Shown: positions 25,929 through 34,130 of the stretch, piece by piece
How positions within the stretch are numbered: position 1 is the first letter of the stretch
Layout: every line of letters starts with the position of its first letter
The notes under the pieces: generated by a model
Told to the model about the DNA's origin: nothing
Seen by the model: only the letters and a program-made list of their open reading frames with translations
Database searches by the model: none
Program-made: the position numbers and the translations under genes
Source: Lacihabitans soyangensis
GTDB taxonomy: Bacteria > Bacteroidota > Bacteroidia > Cytophagales > Spirosomataceae
DNA length: 64,000 nt
Assembly (NCBI RefSeq): GCF_024343775.1
Contig: NZ_RJUF01000186.1
Span: 1-64,000 of the forward strand
Direction of reading: 5' to 3'

Positions 25929-26798
25929 TTATTTTATTTCAGTAACTTCTAATCCAATTGCATAAGTGTCAGGATTATTATCGGTTCTGTTATTAAGAAA
26001 CCAACTATTAAAACCTCCATACTTGACCAATGAGTAACTGTCTGATTTTACCATTTTAACAGATAATTGAAATGGTTTATCTGGTTTTTCGTAAAAATCG
26101 CTAAAAGCGGTGAAGTTACCCTTTTTATCAATTTTACCAACCGTTTCTAGGCCAACAAAACACCCCTTCGTTGGCATAAGAATTGAACCTTCAATCTGAA
26201 AAGAATATTTTTGGGAATTTGTGGATATTCTTGCTATCAAGTCTCTTGTTAAAAGATCTTTTCCAGGAGTTTTATTATTATTTTCTTTTATAAATAGCCT
26301 TATTAAGAAGGCATCATAGTTTTTACTTTTATTTGCACCGATATTAATTTTAATAGTTTGGATTGTCCATTTCTTGCTTTTATCACTTGATGGTATAAAG
26401 GTACATATTGCCATTTTTCGTGGTAAGGATGAATAGTACGGTACTACTGAAAATCCTTTCAAATAACCTATTTCATGAATTTTTTCCTTATTTTTTCTTC
26501 CACTAACTTCAAGTTCGGGTAATTCGATTGTAGAAGGGTTGAGAAATATGGTTGCAGTTGATTTGGAGGGTACTATTGTGTCATTTTTGTATCCAATACA
26601 TGAAATGACGTATTGTTTATCCAGATGTTCTAGAATTTGTATGTTACCATTTTCGTCGGAAAAACTACCTTTAAAATCAAAAAGTCTAGTATAGGTAACG
26701 TAAGGTATTACCTGGCCTGTTTCGGCGTTTACTATTTTTAAATTTATTGGATTAAATTGTAAGGAGAATAGATAAGAAAGCAAGAAAAGGACAATCAT
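25929..26798 (-). CDS. Secreted protein, carboxypeptidase-like regulatory domain
   Basis: A 289-residue exported protein. A signal peptide spans about residues 1-14, and a CarboxypepD_reg-type beta-sandwich follows at about 17-95 (LKIVNAETGQVIPYVTYTRL, GSFSDENGNIQI, VISCIGYKND, STIELPELEVSGR). The remaining 190 residues are a beta-rich part (AICTFIPSS, KINIGANKS, LIRLFIKENN, GCFVGLETVG) of a form I have seen attached to such domains, without known function. It is not a TonB receptor because there is no plug or barrel. It lies, with a small secreted peptide gene, between the recombinase fusion and the relic of a second copy, so it is cargo of that arrangement. Confidence 0.65.
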   Translation of the reverse strand: MIVLFLLSYLFSLQFNPINLKIVNAETGQVIPYVTYTRLFDFKGSFSDENGNIQILEHLDKQYVISCIGYKNDTIVPSKSTATIFLNPSTIELPELEVSGRKNKEKIHEIGYLKGFSVVPYYSSLPRKMAICTFIPSSDKSKKWTIQTIKINIGANKSKNYDAFLIRLFIKENNNKTPGKDLLTRDLIARISTNSQKYSFQIEGSILMPTKGCFVGLETVGKIDKKGNFTAFSDFYEKPDKPFQLSVKMVKSDSYSLVKYGGFNSWFLNNRTDNNPDTYAIGLEVTEIK

Positions 26799-26832
26799 TT
26801 GACTAATTATTAATTAAAATTAAGGATAAATG

Positions 26833-27075
26833 TCATCCTACGTACCCATATTTTTCTTTTTCGCTTCTAGTAGTTATGGCAATTCCAAATAAATAAAACG
26901 TTTCGGTACCACCGATACACGCAGACACATTATGGGAATCATCTGGTGTTGCAACTGGGACACAATCATTGTTTGATTCCCATCCAAACCATTTTGCATA
27001 AGTTGGGGTGACGAGAAATAATGAGAATAGGATTGTTAAGAATAGGAATGAGTTTCTGAATTTTTTTCTTTTCAT
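26833..27075 (-). CDS. Small secreted protein
   Basis: An 80-residue protein with a clear signal peptide: basic KRKKFRNS, hydrophobic LFLTILFSLFLV, cleavage after TYA at about residue 27. The mature 53 residues hold two cysteines (NDCVPV and SACIGG) that could form a disulphide. It lies 34 bases upstream of the carboxypeptidase-like-domain gene on the same strand, and the two are probably co-transcribed. Function unknown; a small toxin or bacteriocin-like peptide is conceivable but unsupported. Confidence 0.5.
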   Translation of the reverse strand: MKRKKFRNSFLFLTILFSLFLVTPTYAKWFGWESNNDCVPVATPDDSHNVSACIGGTETFYLFGIAITTRSEKEKYGYVG

Positions 27076-27238
27076 TTTGTTAGTGTTGTTTTAGTTTATA
27101 ACTCAATATTAAGATGTTTTTTCGATTTACACAATTGTTTCGAATGTTTATTTTTGAGTGGCTATAGTTCCATCATTTGGCTCTTAGCAGGCGTATTTTC
27201 TTAGATCTTGTTCTATTGAGATTTCGGACGTTGAATGA

Positions 27239-27718
27239 CTAAAGAATCATTTTGTGATTATTACCACCCATAGGGAGATTAAAATGAACACTTTTTTTAT
27301 TTATGATTTTGAGCGGATTACCCTTGAGCCTTTAGCACGTGTTGAAGGCATGCGGCTTTTTCACCGACTTTGCAACCAGCTCCAGTTTGAAAGTATGGAG
27401 CACGCCCGGAATAAGGCTTGGGATGTTGCCCAAGGTAACCCGAAAATGATTGTGGAACTCTGTACCCGCCTATCGAAGGAGGAATTCTTGGATACCGATG
27501 TGGTCTCTGAGATTTGTGATAACTATATTGGTCGCGAAACCCAGGAGTTTGATATGAGTATTATCTTGTTTGTACTCCTTGGGGGTGTAATGGCACTTAA
27601 GTACATAGGAAATGAGAGCAATGACCCAGATTTGCGGATGATTGGAGGGCTGATGGTCATCGTGATGTTGTTTGCGAGGAGCTTTTTTAGGATAAGTAAG
27701 CGGGTGGGGTTGTAGCCC
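27239..27718 (+). pseudogene. 3' relic of a second recombinase-ATPase-membrane gene
   Basis: From CTAAAGAATC onward this copies the last 160 codons of the recombinase fusion (25252-25727), covering the end of the ATPase and both membrane helices. I count about 38 differences in some 480 bases (roughly 92 percent identity) but only about seven amino-acid changes, so most differences are silent. The similarity begins abruptly at 27239, and no recombinase or Walker A part precedes it. The frame is open to the same stop, after which a G/C-rich repeat follows. The silent pattern says the two copies diverged while both were functional, so this is the remnant of a separate homologue rather than a fresh duplication. 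It ends 127 bases before the AbiE-HsdMS operon. Confidence 0.85.
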
Positions 27719-27743
27719 CCCTGTTCCCCTTTGCAAGGGGGAT
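27715..27743. repeat. G/C-rich palindromic repeat after the recombinase relic
   Basis: CCCCCCTGTTCCCC...AAGGGGG, another member of the 3'-end repeat class; it occupies the same place as the repeat after the intact recombinase. Confidence 0.6.
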
Positions 27744-27770
27744 TTATCTTTTTTAATAAAGTATTGCGAA

Positions 27771-27800
27771 TTTGGTATACATTGTCTAAGTTTACATCTG
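27771..27800 (+). promoter_or_regulatory. Promoter of the AbiE-HsdMS-ATPase-HNH operon
   Basis: TTTG (27771-27774) and TACATCTG (27793-27800), 18 bases apart, fit the Bacteroidota -33 TTTG and -7 TAnnTTTG pair with one mismatch. It is the only good candidate between the recombinase relic and the first gene of the six-gene operon. Confidence 0.5.
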
Positions 27801-27803
27801 CGT

Positions 27804-27826
27804 AAAGGGATGAAATGTGTCCCTTT
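27804..27826 (+). promoter_or_regulatory. Inverted repeat in the operon leader
   Basis: AAAGGGA (27804-27810) pairs with TCCCTTT (27820-27826) across a 9-nt loop and is followed by TT, between the promoter and the AbiEi start at 27845. AbiEi proteins are known to repress their promoters through inverted repeats, so this may be the antitoxin operator; an attenuator hairpin is the alternative. Confidence 0.4.
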
Positions 27827-27844
27827 TTACAAACAGGAACTTAA

Positions 27845-28654
27845 ATGGCTAACCCATACGGTTATTTGGAGGACTTTGTCAATGAAATGCGTTCTAATGG
27901 AAGGTATGCTTTTTCGTTGCAAGAAGTCAGAAATCGTTTTGAACAATCTGACGAGGCCATAAAAAAAGCCCTTCAACGATTAAAGAAGAAAAAAGAAGTA
28001 GCCTTAATAAGAAATGAGTTTTATGTAATTATTACACCTGAATATAGGAGTAAGGGTATGTTACCGCCGTCGATGTTTGTGGCGGATCTTATGAAGTTTT
28101 TAAATAAGGATTATTATGTAGGGCTGCTCAATGCTGCTTCCTATTACGGTGCTGCTCATCAGCAACCTCAGGTATTCTCAATAATAACCACCAAACCGAG
28201 CCTAAGGAATATTGACAAGGATGGTCTTAAAATAAATTTTAACATTAAAAAAAGCTGGGATAAAGAAAGTATCGTAAAAAGAAAAGTGGATACTGGCTAT
28301 ATCAATGTTTCCTCAGAGGAACTCACGGCTTTGGATTTGGTAAATTACTATGAGGTTGTTGGTGGTTTTAATAGGGTGACTACCGTGTTGGAGGAGCTGA
28401 AAGAAAGTATTGAAGTAAATAAACTGATACAAATTTCACAAAAGTATGAGCAAGTAGCTGTTGTACAGCGGTTGGGATATTTGTTGGAACATGTTTTGGG
28501 TGATATAGAACTGAGCGATGCCCTTTATGCTTGTTTAGAGACTAAAGATTTTTACCCGATTTTGTTGAGACCTCAAAAGAATAAACCAGATAGTATGATT
28601 ACAGGGAACAGGTGGAAGGTGGTAGCGAATGTTGAAATAGAGACTGATATATGA
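27845..28654 (+). CDS. abiEi: AbiEi-family type IV antitoxin
   Basis: A 269-residue antitoxin and likely autorepressor. An N-terminal winged helix spans about residues 5-65 (YAFSLQEVRNRFEQSDEAIK, KALQRLKKKKEVALIRNEFY), and the AbiEi C-terminal part follows: VGLLNAASYYGAAHQQPQVF near 100-119, TTKPSLRNI, GYINVSSEELTALDLVNYYE, and RLGYLLEHVLG near 218. In type IV systems this protein opposes the AbiEii nucleotidyltransferase without direct binding and controls the operon. It is the first of six tightly spaced genes and overlaps the toxin gene by 4 bases (ATGA). An inverted repeat at 27804-27826 is a candidate binding site. Confidence 0.88.
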   Translation: MANPYGYLEDFVNEMRSNGRYAFSLQEVRNRFEQSDEAIKKALQRLKKKKEVALIRNEFYVIITPEYRSKGMLPPSMFVADLMKFLNKDYYVGLLNAASYYGAAHQQPQVFSIITTKPSLRNIDKDGLKINFNIKKSWDKESIVKRKVDTGYINVSSEELTALDLVNYYEVVGGFNRVTTVLEELKESIEVNKLIQISQKYEQVAVVQRLGYLLEHVLGDIELSDALYACLETKDFYPILLRPQKNKPDSMITGNRWKVVANVEIETDI

Positions 28655-29430
28655 TACCACAGTCGTACATAACTGCATGGCGAAAGCAGGCTCCTTGGCA
28701 GGAAAACTACCAAGTGGAGCAAGATTTGATTATTCAGAGGGCATTGATAGCTTTGTTTAATGATGATTTGATAAAAGACCGGCTGGCTTTTCGAGGTGGG
28801 ACGGCTTTGCACAAACTCTATTTGGCACCGGCGGCCAGATATTCTGAAGATATAGATTTGGTGCAGATCAAAGCTGAACCGTTTGGAGAAATTATTGATA
28901 GAGTGAGAGTGCAGTTAGCGTTTTTAGGTACACCAAGAGTTAATCAGAAATTACACAATAACACAATAGTTTACCGTGTGTTGTCTGAAGACGATATACC
29001 TATTAAACTAAAAATAGAAGTTAATACTCGGGAACATTTTAGTGTTTATGGTTTACAAAATGTACCTGTTAAACTAGAGTCTGATTGGGATAATGGAGAG
29101 GCACTTGTACCTACATACGGCTTGGATGAACTATTGGCCACCAAACTTAGGGCCTTGTACCAACGAAAAAAAGGACGTGATTTGTTTGATTTGTGGTATG
29201 CTCTTAAGAATGCGAATGTAGATACTGAGCGGCTAGTTGCGGCATTTAAGCATTATATGCATGAGGAAGGTAATGCTGTTACGCAAAAAGATTTTATGGA
29301 AAATATGGAAAAGAAGATTGAAGATGCTGATTTTGTGGGAGATATGAATGGATTGCTTAGGAGTGGCATATCATATGATATCAATGAAGCTTATGAATTT
29401 GTAAAAAAGGAAATTTTGGAAAAGATATAA
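28651..29430 (+). CDS. abiEii: AbiEii-family nucleotidyltransferase toxin
   Basis: A 259-residue toxin of the AbiEii/AbiGii family. The nucleotidyltransferase core is intact: FRGGTALHKLY at about residues 47-57, then RYSEDIDLVQI near 63-73 with the metal-binding aspartates, then KLKIEVNTREHF near 122, and GLDELLATKLRALYQRKKGRDLFDLWYAL (about 158-186), the helical region typical of this family. Relatives block growth by modifying tRNA or nucleotides, causing phage abortive infection. Unlike the decayed copy at 10586 this one has no stop or frameshift. It overlaps the antitoxin by 4 bases and is followed after 7 bases by hsdM, so the toxin-antitoxin pair is transcriptionally joined to the modification genes. 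Confidence 0.9.
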   Translation: MIPQSYITAWRKQAPWQENYQVEQDLIIQRALIALFNDDLIKDRLAFRGGTALHKLYLAPAARYSEDIDLVQIKAEPFGEIIDRVRVQLAFLGTPRVNQKLHNNTIVYRVLSEDDIPIKLKIEVNTREHFSVYGLQNVPVKLESDWDNGEALVPTYGLDELLATKLRALYQRKKGRDLFDLWYALKNANVDTERLVAAFKHYMHEEGNAVTQKDFMENMEKKIEDADFVGDMNGLLRSGISYDINEAYEFVKKEILEKI

Positions 29431-29437
29431 AAAGATT

Positions 29438-31060
29438 ATGATTTCAACAGAAATAAAAAATAAAGTACAATTACTTTGGGACAGACTTTGGGCGGGTGGT
29501 TTATCAAATCCCATAACGGCGATTGATAACATATCCTATTTGATATTTATGAAACGGTTAGAAAAGTTTCATCCAGAAGTCCCAAACAAAGTTAAATGGA
29601 GTGATTATAATAACTTACAAGGAATTGAACTCAAATTAAGAGTAGAAGAAGTTTTCAATTTTATTCAAAATGATTTATCAGCCAAGGATGAACCATTTGC
29701 GATAGAAATGAGCAATGCTCGATTTGCCATAATTACTCCTTCTTTACTAGAAGAAGCTATAAGGATAATTGACGATATTTTTTACTTGGTTGAAGAAGAG
29801 GAAAGGCAGAATCAACATTTTCAAGATTTATTAGGTGATGTATATGAATATCTATTAAGAGCGACAAATGAAGCAGGTAAAAATGGGCAATTCAGAACGC
29901 CCAGACATATCATTCAAATGATGAATGAACTAGTAGCTCCAAATATTGATACTGAAGATGCGAAAATTTGTGATGTAACTAGTGGGAGCTCTGGGTTTTT
30001 AGTTGGTGCATTTCAATACATTCTTAAAGAAAACAGTGATAAGATTATTCTTGACGAGGAGAATCAGTTGGAGAAAGGGCTTGATGGTAAAAAACTAACC
30101 GTAAAAAAGAAAAAACAGTTAAAAGAGAATGCATTTTTTGGTTTTGATATTGATGCAACCATGGTGCGTATAGGAATGATGAATATGATGATGCATGGTA
30201 TCGAAAAGCCACATATTATTAATTTGAATTCCATCTCTGATGAATATGAAGAGTATTATTATGAATTTAACAAGAAGTCCTTTACACCGGAACAATTATT
30301 AAAGGGTGAAGAAATTAAATACCACGATAAAATATTTTCATCTTTGGGAAAAGAGGAGTTTTCACACATTCTCGCAAACCCTCCTTTTGCTGCTAAGGTC
30401 AATAGTAAATCGATAAGTAAAAATTTGAATCGAATTTATGACATAAAGGAAGGAAAAACACAATCATTACAAACAGAACTTTTATTCTTAGAACGTATCA
30501 TATATATGCTGAAGAAAAATGGAAGAGCTGCGGTAATTATACCCGAAGGAGTCCTATTCAATTCTGGAAAAGCGTATAAAACTGCTCGTGAAATATTATT
30601 AAAAGATTGCGACTTAGAAGCGGTAATTTCATTACCGAGTGGTGTATTTTATCCATATACAGGAGTTAAAACTTCCATACTTTTATTTACTAAAATGCAA
30701 TTTGATTCTGATATATATTACACAAAAAAAGTATGGTTCTACGGTATGGATTCAGATGGTTACACTTTAGACAATAGTAGAAAAAAAGTAAGAAATGATT
30801 TTCCACTGCCAGAAGTAATAAACCAGTTTGAAACCCGAAATCATAAAAATAATCCTCAAAAAGATCGTTCACAAAAGCATTTTTATGTGGATCTAGATGT
30901 AATTATTGAAAATAAATTTGACCTAACTTACAATAGATATCTTGAAATAAAATATGTCCCAAAAAACTATGATCCACCAAAGGATATTTTAGGAAAAATA
31001 ATTGAATTAGAAGAAATTGTTTTTAAAAACCTTAGCGATTTAAATAAAATTATTAAATGA
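29438..31060 (+). CDS. hsdM: Type I-style DNA adenine methyltransferase, HsdM
   Basis: A 540-residue type I modification subunit. The HsdM N-terminal helical domain is at about residues 5-120 (QLLWDRLWAGGLSNPITAID, YLIFMKRLEKF). The catalytic domain starts with QFRTPRHIIQMMNELVAP, then the SAM-binding motif I in the variant form DVTSGSSGFLVGAF near 179 (common form DPACGTGGFL), then catalytic NPPF near 314, and IPEGVLFNSGKAYKTAREIL followed by LPSGVFYPYTGVKTSILLF near 400. It methylates adenine with HsdS giving specificity. No HsdR gene is present in the window; the next genes after hsdS are an ATPase and an HNH nuclease. It overlaps hsdS by 4 bases. Confidence 0.93.
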   Translation: MISTEIKNKVQLLWDRLWAGGLSNPITAIDNISYLIFMKRLEKFHPEVPNKVKWSDYNNLQGIELKLRVEEVFNFIQNDLSAKDEPFAIEMSNARFAIITPSLLEEAIRIIDDIFYLVEEEERQNQHFQDLLGDVYEYLLRATNEAGKNGQFRTPRHIIQMMNELVAPNIDTEDAKICDVTSGSSGFLVGAFQYILKENSDKIILDEENQLEKGLDGKKLTVKKKKQLKENAFFGFDIDATMVRIGMMNMMMHGIEKPHIINLNSISDEYEEYYYEFNKKSFTPEQLLKGEEIKYHDKIFSSLGKEEFSHILANPPFAAKVNSKSISKNLNRIYDIKEGKTQSLQTELLFLERIIYMLKKNGRAAVIIPEGVLFNSGKAYKTAREILLKDCDLEAVISLPSGVFYPYTGVKTSILLFTKMQFDSDIYYTKKVWFYGMDSDGYTLDNSRKKVRNDFPLPEVINQFETRNHKNNPQKDRSQKHFYVDLDVIIENKFDLTYNRYLEIKYVPKNYDPPKDILGKIIELEEIVFKNLSDLNKIIK

Positions 31061-32433
31061 AAGAAATAGCTCTAGGTGACTTGTGTAATGTATTTGGGGG
31101 AAAACCCAATCCGAAAACAGAAAAGGCATTTTCAGAAAGTAATGGATTACCATTTGTTAAAATGAAAGACTTAGGATCTTATCATTTAACCACAAATCTT
31201 GTTAAGACAGAAAAGAAATTAGACCTTGAATATGCAAAATTTAATGGCTTTAGAATAATAAAAAAAGGTTCAATTCTACTTCCTAGAAGTGGCTCAGTAG
31301 GTTTAAATCACAGAGCGATTATTGGTACAGAGGTGTATATCGTAAGTCATATTTTTGCATTGGAAATTCTTGACGATAAAATAATTAATAACTTTTATTT
31401 ATATTACTATCTACTCAATATAGATTTAGGTCTAATAGCAAATAAAACAACAGGATTAGATTCGATTACGAAGGAAAGGTTGGAGCAAATAAAAATTCCA
31501 GTACCTGAAATTGATGAACAAATCAAAATTGTGACTCTTTTAAATTCAATTCAGGATATTGAAATCAAAAGAAATAGAAATGAGAAGTCGTTGACAAAAT
31601 TACTTTATTCAGCATTCTACGACCTTTTTGGAGATCCGATTAATAACACTTATGAATGGAAAACAATTAAGAAACTTTCAGAATTAGGAGTTTGGAATAC
31701 AGGAGGGACACCTCCTACTAAGTCAGGAGAATATTATCTCGGAGAAATTCCTTGGTTTACTTCAGGAGAGCTGAACGAAACTTATATAGAAGAAAGTAAA
31801 AAATATATTACAGAAGATGCAATAACGAATTCTAGTGCTAAACTTATTCCAGTATATAGTATTATGATAGGTATGTATGATACTGCTGCATTTAAGATGA
31901 GTATAAATAAGATTGAGTGTAGTTGCAATCAAGCTATAATATACGCAAAACTGAATGACGATAGATATACATTATACGTTTTCTATGCTCTTAAACTTTC
32001 AAGGGAATATTATTTACAAAAGCGACGGGGAGCCAGACAGAAAAATTTGAGTTCAACGTACATAAAAGATATTTCTATCCCTATTCCCAATGATTTTCTA
32101 ACTGTTGAAAAATTTGAAAAAATTCATACTATTATTGATAATCAAATAGAAAAAAGCCACAAGATAAAAGAATTATTGGGATTGTTATTTAATTCATATT
32201 TAGAGCATCTTTTTATTGGTAAAAATATTGGTTCTGATTTTATATTATTTAATACTAATGCATTAAAAAGCTTAATTAAAGACTTTAATGAATGCAATTT
32301 TGTCAACAAAACAGATTACGATTCAAAACGAGATTTATTATTCGATTTGTTAGAACAATCTGAAATGCAAGCTCGAGGGTTAAAGCAATATCTAAATATC
32401 GATAATGCTAAAATTGAATTACAGGTAAAATGA
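31057..32433 (+). CDS. hsdS: Type I specificity subunit, HsdS
   Basis: A 458-residue specificity subunit with two target-recognition domains. The first runs from the start (ALGDLCNVFGGKPNPKTEKA, FVKMKDL, ILLPRSGSVGLNHRA) to the conserved helix around 165-190 (IPVPEIDEQIKIVTLLNSIQ). The second begins KKLSELGVWNTGGTPPTKSG near 206, includes IPWFTSGELNETYIEESKKY, and ends in the matching helix near 350-380. Each domain reads one half of a bipartite site. The tail of about 60 residues after the second helix (KSLIKDFNECNF... QMQARGL...) is longer than usual. The gene overlaps both neighbours by 4 bases, showing translational coupling with HsdM and the ATPase. Confidence 0.92.
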   Translation: MKEIALGDLCNVFGGKPNPKTEKAFSESNGLPFVKMKDLGSYHLTTNLVKTEKKLDLEYAKFNGFRIIKKGSILLPRSGSVGLNHRAIIGTEVYIVSHIFALEILDDKIINNFYLYYYLLNIDLGLIANKTTGLDSITKERLEQIKIPVPEIDEQIKIVTLLNSIQDIEIKRNRNEKSLTKLLYSAFYDLFGDPINNTYEWKTIKKLSELGVWNTGGTPPTKSGEYYLGEIPWFTSGELNETYIEESKKYITEDAITNSSAKLIPVYSIMIGMYDTAAFKMSINKIECSCNQAIIYAKLNDDRYTLYVFYALKLSREYYLQKRRGARQKNLSSTYIKDISIPIPNDFLTVEKFEKIHTIIDNQIEKSHKIKELLGLLFNSYLEHLFIGKNIGSDFILFNTNALKSLIKDFNECNFVNKTDYDSKRDLLFDLLEQSEMQARGLKQYLNIDNAKIELQVK

Positions 32434-34130
32434 AATTAGTCCGTTTAAGCCTATTTGAAAAGTTCCGAAGCCTTGATGAAATAAAAACAGATCAAGGGAA
32501 GGAGAATTTTACCATAATTTTTAGAGAAGATCAGCCATGTGAGGAATGGAGTAATTTTCACCCATTCTGTTTTGCTGGACTAAATGGAAGTGGAAAATCT
32601 AATGTTTTGGAAGCCTTATCAAATATTTTCTACCATTTGGAATGTTGTACATTAGATATAGAGGCTTCGGATTATCTGCAAAGTGATTTTAAAAAAGAAT
32701 TATCCGATCCAGTTGCGTATGAATTAGAGTATTTCATTATTCCCCGTGAAGCAGAGAAAGAAGTAGAAAACTATCATAATGTAATAATTAGGAAAAACAA
32801 AGGCGAAGTTCCCCAAATAAAAATAAAAGCCTTGGACCAATCTATCGAACCTGAATATCTAGATATTTCACGTTATATCCGAAGTTATTTACCAGAATTT
32901 GTAATTGGCTATTCGTCAGGAGAAAATGAAATATTGAGTCTTCCCTTTATTAAATCTCGAATGTTACAGTTAGATGAGTATATCTATCATTTAAGGAATA
33001 GAAAAAAACTTGTCTTGGATTATAAGCTAGAAGAGAAACCAGAGAGTAGTTTAGTATATATGGATTATCATATGAGCCAATCAATTCTTTTAGCTAACTT
33101 TCTTTTACAAAATGATGATACAATCGAACCAATCAAAGAGCAGTTGAACATTGACAAACTACACAGTTTTCGATTGGTGATAAACAACCTTAAATTATAT
33201 TATGACAGCGAAGATCCTGAATTAGGATATCTTTTACCATTAGTAGAAGAAACATTGGATAAATTGCGTAAGTGTGCAACAGCGAAATTCACACAACTCG
33301 CTGAAAATGAAAGAGGATATGAATACGAAATATTGGATTTTTATTTCGATGAGAACAAGGAGACTAAAGAAAGTGTTTTAAGAACTGCATTCAAAAAACA
33401 TTTTGAAACACCATTACAGCTGTTTAAAGCTTTTCAGGTTCTTACTTTACTCAATATGAGAGTAGTTGATAAAGAACTCAAGAAAGAATTATATAATTCC
33501 GAAAGTTTGTATGCCATGTATAAAATACCTTCTTTCAAGGAGCAGGAGCATATTTTTCTTTTCCATTTATTCCAGTTGAAAAAGAAAAATTCTGATGACA
33601 AAATGCTTTTGAAAGCATTTTCTGACGGTGAACACCAGTTTTTACATACTATGGGAATATGCCTTTTGCTAGGAGATAAAAGTACTCTGATGTTACTGGA
33701 TGAGCCTGAAACGCATTTTAACCCTGAGTGGCGTTCAGAATTCATCAGTGTATTGAAGGAATGCTTAAGCAAGAGTGGTACAAATAATTTAATGAGAGAA
33801 ATCCTTATTACTTCTCATTCACCGTTTATTATTTCGGATTGTTTTCCTGATAAAGTAATTGTATTTGATAAAGGAAATCAACCACAAAATGCACAAGATT
33901 TGGATATAGACACTTTCGGGACATCAGTTAATATTTTGACGAACAAAATTTTTAAGCGAAAGAATACGATAGGAGAATACTCACTTAAAAAGTTGAATGC
34001 CTATAGGGAAAGGTTTATACAGACTAAAAATGTTGAAGAGTTAATTGAGGAGTTAAATTCTGAGTTGGGGGACTCAATAGAGAAAGTTCTATTAATAAAA
34101 GAAATGACGGAAATAATTAAGGAAAGATGA
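32430..34130 (+). CDS. ABC-type AAA ATPase linked to restriction locus
   Basis: A 566-residue ATPase of the ABC/SMC-like class found in defence loci. Walker A is CFAGLNGSGKSNVLEAL near residues 47-62. A long helical insertion follows, then the ABC signature-like FSDGEHQFLHTMGICLLL near 402, Walker B LMLLDEPETHFNPEW near 419-433, and the H-loop ITSHSPFIISD near 460. I recall an NCBI family called restriction system-associated AAA ATPase that sits with type I M and S genes; this fits. The C-terminal 80 residues are helical with no nuclease motif, unlike OLD-family proteins. It overlaps hsdS and the downstream HNH gene by 4 bases. The ATPase plus HNH pair resembles Septu (PtuA/PtuB), so it may be the sensor or motor of the effector. 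Confidence 0.85.
   Translation: MKLVRLSLFEKFRSLDEIKTDQGKENFTIIFREDQPCEEWSNFHPFCFAGLNGSGKSNVLEALSNIFYHLECCTLDIEASDYLQSDFKKELSDPVAYELEYFIIPREAEKEVENYHNVIIRKNKGEVPQIKIKALDQSIEPEYLDISRYIRSYLPEFVIGYSSGENEILSLPFIKSRMLQLDEYIYHLRNRKKLVLDYKLEEKPESSLVYMDYHMSQSILLANFLLQNDDTIEPIKEQLNIDKLHSFRLVINNLKLYYDSEDPELGYLLPLVEETLDKLRKCATAKFTQLAENERGYEYEILDFYFDENKETKESVLRTAFKKHFETPLQLFKAFQVLTLLNMRVVDKELKKELYNSESLYAMYKIPSFKEQEHIFLFHLFQLKKKNSDDKMLLKAFSDGEHQFLHTMGICLLLGDKSTLMLLDEPETHFNPEWRSEFISVLKECLSKSGTNNLMREILITSHSPFIISDCFPDKVIVFDKGNQPQNAQDLDIDTFGTSVNILTNKIFKRKNTIGEYSLKKLNAYRERFIQTKNVEELIEELNSELGDSIEKVLLIKEMTEIIKER

Noticed and set aside
32430-34130. OLD-family or RloC-type nuclease
   Set aside because: No Toprim or anticodon-nuclease motif follows the ATPase part; the nuclease is the separate HNH gene.
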